DNA from: Pyronema omphalodes | Lineage: Eukaryota > Ascomycota > Pezizomycetes > Pezizales > Pyronemataceae | Direction of reading: 5' to 3' | DNA: 64,000 bases | Assembly (NCBI GenBank): GCA_024516155.1 | Contig: JAJJXM010000058.1 | Location: 62,001 to 126,000 of the forward strand | In this document: one piece after another, positions 59,421-64,000 of the stretch | Layout: each line of letters opens with the position of its first letter | Position numbering within the stretch: the stretch's first letter is position 1 | Translations under genes and position numbers: made by a program | The notes under the pieces: model-generated | What the model saw: the letters and a program-made list of their open reading frames with translations, nothing else | The model's database searches: none | What the model was told of the DNA's origin: nothing

Positions 59421-60110
59421 AAACAGGACAATGGATACATGGTATAGTTAGCGAGCGAGTGAGTCTGGGGCAGACATATACATCAAATCTGATCAAGTTT
59501 TTATCCTTCCTTGTAGGGTTCAAGAATAAAAATCTATCGAGGAAATAAACACTCCTCAACCGCCGCATATACCCCTGCTTTACTTGCCGATTCGCCGACA
59601 CCCCACTATTCCCCCATACCCCCCACCCCTCCACACCCCTCCACACTCCTCCACACTCCCACCGCCAAAGATTCAAAGTAGTCCATAAACGACGTTAAAA
59701 AAAAAGGTAACAAAACATCACAAGATATTAAGTTAATAATATTAAGCACCTAAGTGCAATTTTGATAAAAAAAAATCCGTAGTAAGTTATCGAAGTTATA
59801 AAAGCATCCAGCAAGATTGTCTTTTAAAAAACCCCCCCATTTATAATAGCTCATTCATGATCACAAAGATTATTCCGATTCGAAAAAAAAAGAAGCGTAT
59901 GTGTGTACCGAATCGATTAATTATCCAATTTTATCCAGTTGATTTGAAAATCGAAGTCGTTAAAAGAGTTTCCGAGTTGTCTGAATTATCGAATTTCCGA
60001 ATGATAGGTGCTATAGTTTCCAGGTAACATAAAATTATCGCATTTATTGGTTGTTCTTATTGCTGATGCTGACGCTGATGCTGATGCTGATGCTTTAAAT
60101 TCCAACTTCT
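59421..60110. other. intergenic, 3' flank of the membrane-protein gene
   Basis: CTCCACACCCCTCCACA-type repeats (59620-59660), several A runs and a GCTGATGCTGAC repeat (60062-60093). No gene seen. Confidence 0.5.
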
Positions 60111-60677
60111 CTACGCCTTTGGTTGTCTGCCATCTTTCACCGCCTTTGAAATTCCCAATCCTATAGCAACCGCTGCTGCTATAATCAAAATCGCAATTCC
60201 AATCTTGATCCAAATCCACATTCTTTTCTTATCTCTTTGTTGCTTTTGTACCATCCTTCTTGCGGGCCACATGCCGCATTCTTCCACCTGCATTGAACAT
60301 CGCGGTACCTGCATACTCGCTCTTCCTGACTGCTTAAGACATGGTTGAGGTTCCTGTAGTTGGCTTGAATCCGCTGTTGTTGGGTGAATAGTAATAACAA
60401 TTTCCTTATCCAATGGGTCCTTGATTGGACGAGCTAAGGTTGGTAAACTCTCCATTGAAGCGGCGAGAGTAGGAGAAGTGGTCATATCGTTGCTTGGACG
60501 GTCTTTGTCTTGGTCTTGGTCTTCGTAGATAGTAGTTGAGGTGGAAGGAGTTTTTTGTAACGGAGGGGAGAGCGAATCAGGAGATTGGGGGTCGAGTGAG
60601 GTCGAAGACGAGGATAAAGGTAACATAGAGGATCTGAAGGGGTTATTGGATTGTGGTGGTGTCATGGTGGTGGGCAT
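60111..60677 (-). CDS. small single-pass membrane protein, unknown function
   Basis: A single exon of 188 aa starting MPTTMTPPQSNNPF (ATG at 60677). A Ser/Pro/Thr-rich, presumably disordered first 90 residues contain an Asp/Gln run (EDQDQDKDR). Then comes a short segment with cysteines (QPCLKQSGR, VPRCSMQVEECGMW), a basic stretch (RRMVQKQQRDKKR) and a membrane helix (WIWIKIGIAILIIAAAVAIGLGISKAV) just before a basic tail. The layout fits a tail-proximal anchored fungal protein with the basic side cytosolic. No known family. Possible alternatives are a chance frame, but the clean anchor and the length argue against that. Confidence 0.6.
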   Translation of the reverse strand: MPTTMTPPQSNNPFRSSMLPLSSSSTSLDPQSPDSLSPPLQKTPSTSTTIYEDQDQDKDRPSNDMTTSPTLAASMESLPTLARPIKDPLDKEIVITIHPTTADSSQLQEPQPCLKQSGRASMQVPRCSMQVEECGMWPARRMVQKQQRDKKRMWIWIKIGIAILIIAAAVAIGLGISKAVKDGRQPKA

Positions 60678-63507
60678 CAATCAGCAAGGGCTTTTTAATG
60701 CGATGGGCGATGGGCGATAGTATGGTTGGGTTCGCTATGTCTCTATGATGGCTTTGCAGTGCGTCAACTGGCTTCGTCTGGCTTCTTCTGGCTTTGCCTA
60801 GCTTTTGTAAATACCGATGTACAGATAGGTCGGTTTCGCGAAAAATGCGGTGTGCGCGGACTATATTATCGATGCTTTGTACGGGACTGAACTAGAAAAA
60901 GGTCAGCTGGATGTTATTCTATGACTGAAAACCACTAATACATTTCCAGTCGCCGCGCGGTGTAGTTTAAAAAATTTCCAAGTCCGAAATCTGGGGGGCA
61001 CGTACTCTCGATGTTAGTTGGTGGTTCCAATGTCCGTGAATAAACACGCCTTTGGGGTATGGTGTTGGTGGAGTTGGATTATTAGGCGGACTTGTTCCGG
61101 GTTGAAAGGGGGAACTGTGCGCGATGCACAATTTCAATAGCAAAAGCAACAGCTACAGCTACAACAACGCCGCGTGTAGGGGAACCTTTCAACTTTCCGC
61201 GGTTGATTAACGGGAAGGAAGACAGTAGTTAAGGAGCGATAGGGACAGTCGCTTCTTGTATTTGGTGGATCGGGTTCCGCGAATTGGGGGATTGATTTTC
61301 GCGGAATTTGTTCTTTGACTGAGTGCGGTGGTCGAGGTGATCTTCCTTATTCCAATGCATGCGGCGACTAGTTAAGTTGTTGATGTCTCAACCAACGCAG
61401 TTAGGGATGAGGGGGGAGGGGGGGGGGGGGGGGGGGGGGGGGTGGGATGAAGTGGCTGCAATTGACAGTTGGTATTGTTGACTTGTCGGATTCTGGGGGA
61501 TTAACAGAGAGAATTGACAGAAGGGAATTAAACAGAAGTGAAACGAGTCAGAAGGACAGAAGTCAGAAGTGAAACGAGTCAGAAGCCAGAAGTCAGAAGT
61601 CAGAACGAGAACGAGAACGAGGATTTCGGGATTGGAAGAAAAGTCTCGCAGCTGAGAGGACTTGCAACGACTTGAACAGGAAACAAAGACTGATAAAAGC
61701 AGTTCCCTCTATGGAGCCTATGGAGCCTATCGAGCCTATGGCAAGGTTGTGTACATACATACTCGCAACACGCGCGCATCAGCAGGCAAGTTAGACGACG
61801 ACTAGCACGTTTTGCAAGTCGCCTCTAAGATATCGATGGGACTGGGATCATCGCTCTGTGTTTTATTCGGGCGAAGGGGGTCTGATTGTGTATGTACAGT
61901 ATTTTTCCTTGCTGGGAAAAGAAGAGAAGAGTGGAAGAAGAATGACAATCGGCTCAGACTTCTGTTCAGACAACTTAATCTTCTTTGATTGATTTTCATA
62001 TTCTGAGCAAACAACGGTAGGTGTTTTTTGTGTTCCTTGAGGACTGATGAGTTTTCGTGGGTTGTTGTGGACTGATTGCTTTGCGATTGTTCCTGGCGTT
62101 GACTGCCCTTCCGCCTGGTGTTCACTTTGCCCTTTGCCATTCGGTACCTGACGGTGTCCTGGCCGTCCCCATATTTGAGACACCGGTCCATGTAAGCTTG
62201 TGAATTTTGGCTTCTGCAAGCCTATTTCTCCACTTCCTGTTTTCTGGTTATATGTAGCTACTGTAGACTGTGTTGAATAGACGACTTTCTTTTGTCTTTT
62301 CTCCAGAGTATTCAAAACACTCCCTTCCTCAAAGCTCCTTTACTTCCTTTTTGTACACATTCCTCTCTGGATACCCTCGCCTCCTCTTCATCCAATTCCT
62401 CTCTGAATCTCTTCTCTTCCTTTTCATACCCATTCCTCTCTAAGGCATCATCATAATCACATCGTAGCAAGTAAACAGTAGCGAAATTAGCCTCAAGCCG
62501 CCGGGGGAGGGGGGGGGAGCTCCCCCAATTCCCATTGTCGCACCCAGCACGCTCGCAGCACCCTGAACCCCTGCCCCCACCCCTTCAACAGTCGCAAATG
62601 CCTGCTAGCAAGTAATAAGGTTAATTACTAGCTCTACGCATATCTTAGCCCATTCAGCGAGCTCCCGAAGTAGTTTGACGCGACTGGTACAACTTGTGCG
62701 ACCGTGTTTTTTTTTTTTTCACCCAACGCGAATTCGGCTACGCGTGTGTGTATCTAAAGCTCGTTATGGGAAAGCCAGAATTTGAGCTAGATAGCATAAA
62801 GCTAGTTCCAGACAAACTCTACGTGGTGCAAGTCGGTCTGCTAACTGCAATGCCTGTACCCAGCTCTCTACTTTAATGGCAGGCTAGAGTAGGAGTGATC
62901 GCCATCCCACCATCTCCGCACCCGGGGCAGGACGGGAGATGAGGACGAGGGCGGTGGAGACCGCGGATGGGAGAGCTGAGGGCAGCCTGGCGATCATCAT
63001 CATAATGCCCGTGCAAAAAGCTAATAAAAACTTCTTATTGCTCACCGCCGGCCAGTGGAATCGGACGATGGGCATTTGGCAATCGGTATTTTTGAGAAGC
63101 CATTGGTTGCTGCAGGAGGTGAGAAGGTTAAAAAAAAATGGTGAATGCCGAAGCGAAAAGAAATTTATGCATCTGCAACCGCTCCAAAAAGGCCTGTGAT
63201 CGTGTGCACAATACGACGAGAATATTTCTTCTTCGCGGCGGTGGCATGGTGTGGTCCTGTCTGTATGTATCATGGAATTCATCTGCTCCATAACTTCTGT
63301 GTCGCCTCGTTCATTCGACCTGTAAAAGATACCTTTTCAGTACCTCGAACATAAGATGCCTAAACTGAGGCATATTTTGACTTTTCAGCTTGCCGCTCTG
63401 AACGTTACAAAAAAGAAAAAAAAAACTTGGAAACATACTTTACAGCCGTCCCACGTTGTACCTGTATCTAACGCTCCTTACGCCGGTCAACCCACGAGTG
63501 ATTCCAC
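60678..63507. other. gene-poor right flank
   Basis: It contains a G25 run (61418-61442), GTCAGAAG-type direct repeats (61540-61600) and GGGGGAGGGG/CTCCCCC dyads near 62500-62527. Minus frames at 62315-61863 (150 codons) and 62191-61802 (129 codons) overlap in different phases and show no recognisable motif. I call no gene. Confidence 0.5.
61418..61442. repeat. poly-G homopolymer, 25 nt
   Basis: An uninterrupted G25, the longest in the window. Confidence 0.9.
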
Positions 63508-64000
63508 ATGGAATCTCTTGGCCAGGAATTTAAACCGTCAGAAAATTTCTGCACAGCAGCGGCGGCTTCAGATATCCTCGATAAAGTCGATGGATGGATA
63601 TGTGATTCTCGGCACCCTTCAGGAGCAACCATAGAGACCATCTGTTTCAAAATCTTCGTTATGCAAGCCCTGCCAGAAGCGCGCGGAGGTGCACACCGCA
63701 CCCCCAGGTGGCGAGTCTTTACCGGGCGGCACCTTCACTGTGCTGTGCGGGGTATGGTCCAGACTTTAGGTTTTATGTGTAGAGGCCTGCTGGGTCTGCT
63801 ATGGTGCACCATACCAGACATACGGTGGCAGGTCTTTGAACCCCAGAAAAGCTCTCAAAAAGCAACTTCTGGAGCCAGAGATGTGATAAGTGTGGGGTTT
63901 GACGTCGCCCCCAACAGATTGTGTGATGGGTTGGTGCTGATTGGAAAAAAGAGCCCTGGTCGAAAGTTGGAGAGCGTGCACACAGCGCGAATTCCGTGGT
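63508..64000 (+). CDS. possible partial gene running off the right edge
   Basis: A plus frame opens with ATG at 63508 (MESLGQEFKPSENFCTAAAA) and stays open for 164 codons to the end of the window, with the preceding stop at 63499. The first 60 residues have balanced composition (SDILDKVDGWICDSRHPSGA). The later part is richer in Arg/Cys/Trp and less convincing. No family is recognised. It may be a real 5' exon or a chance frame in GC-richer DNA. Confidence 0.25.
   Translation, partial: MESLGQEFKPSENFCTAAAASDILDKVDGWICDSRHPSGATIETICFKIFVMQALPEARGGAHRTPRWRVFTGRHLHCAVRGMVQTLGFMCRGLLGLLWCTIPDIRWQVFEPQKSSQKATSGARDVISVGFDVAPNRLCDGLVLIGKKSPGRKLESVHTARIPW

Noticed and set aside
59210..59676. Phe/Leu-rich minus frame and Lys-rich plus frame
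   Set aside because: Composition products of the purine-rich tract at 58980-59420.

Overview
This window is nuclear DNA of a filamentous ascomycete (Pezizomycotina). The evidence is short GT-AG introns (about 45-110 nt) with CTAAC-like branch points, a Pbs2-type osmotic-stress MAPKK with the filamentous-fungal insert in its N-lobe, an alternative oxidase, an HRI1 family protein, a Kre9/Knh-like GPI protein and a fungal-type fumarylacetoacetase. I could not fix the class; Leotiomycetes-like is only a guess. Exon junctions were worked out by hand from reading frame and splice-site consensus.

Layout, left to right. 0.6-3.2 kb: a GCK/STE20-family kinase. 3.2-11.3 kb: an 8 kb gene-poor stretch with microsatellites and a 355 bp pogo-like MITE. 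11.3-13.4 kb: the MAPKK Pbs2. 14.7-16.9 kb: a zinc-binding/PPxY/LysM protein and an HRI1 protein. 18.9-23.2 kb: L-asparaginase with C-terminal ankyrins, and fumarylacetoacetase, both on the minus strand. 23.2-27.5 kb: microsatellite-rich intergenic DNA. 27.5-28.3 kb: a GPI-anchored Kre9/Knh-like wall protein. 28.3-32.8 kb: relics, three perfect inverted repeats and a 90 bp tandem duplication. 32.8-34.8 kb: alternative oxidase and acylphosphatase. 34.8-42.7 kb: a DUF2264 protein divergent from a Gfo/Idh/MocA oxidoreductase, followed by an MFS sugar transporter. 43.2-45.1 kb: a SnoaL-like protein and a GNAT acetyltransferase. 46.8-47.3 kb: a small secreted protein with 20 cysteines. 47.7-49.1 kb: a diverged satellite of about 300 bp units. 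50.9-53.5 kb: ribosomal protein uL16 (RPL10) and signal-peptidase subunit SPC3. 53.5-60.1 kb: gene-poor DNA with an ankyrin relic and two large octamer arrays. 60.1-60.7 kb: a small single-pass membrane protein. The right end has no secure gene, only an open frame leaving the window.

How the genes may work together. Most are ordinary housekeeping or stress genes with no obvious shared pathway. The best candidate for a linked system is 34.8-42.7 kb. There a DUF2264 protein (which I recall as the glucuronidase-like GH154 fold) and a uronate-reductase-like MocA enzyme share a 436 bp divergent promoter holding a perfect 25 bp palindrome. A quinate/sugar-acid-type transporter lies 2 kb away. I propose a uronic-acid release, uptake and reduction module; this is inference, not proof.
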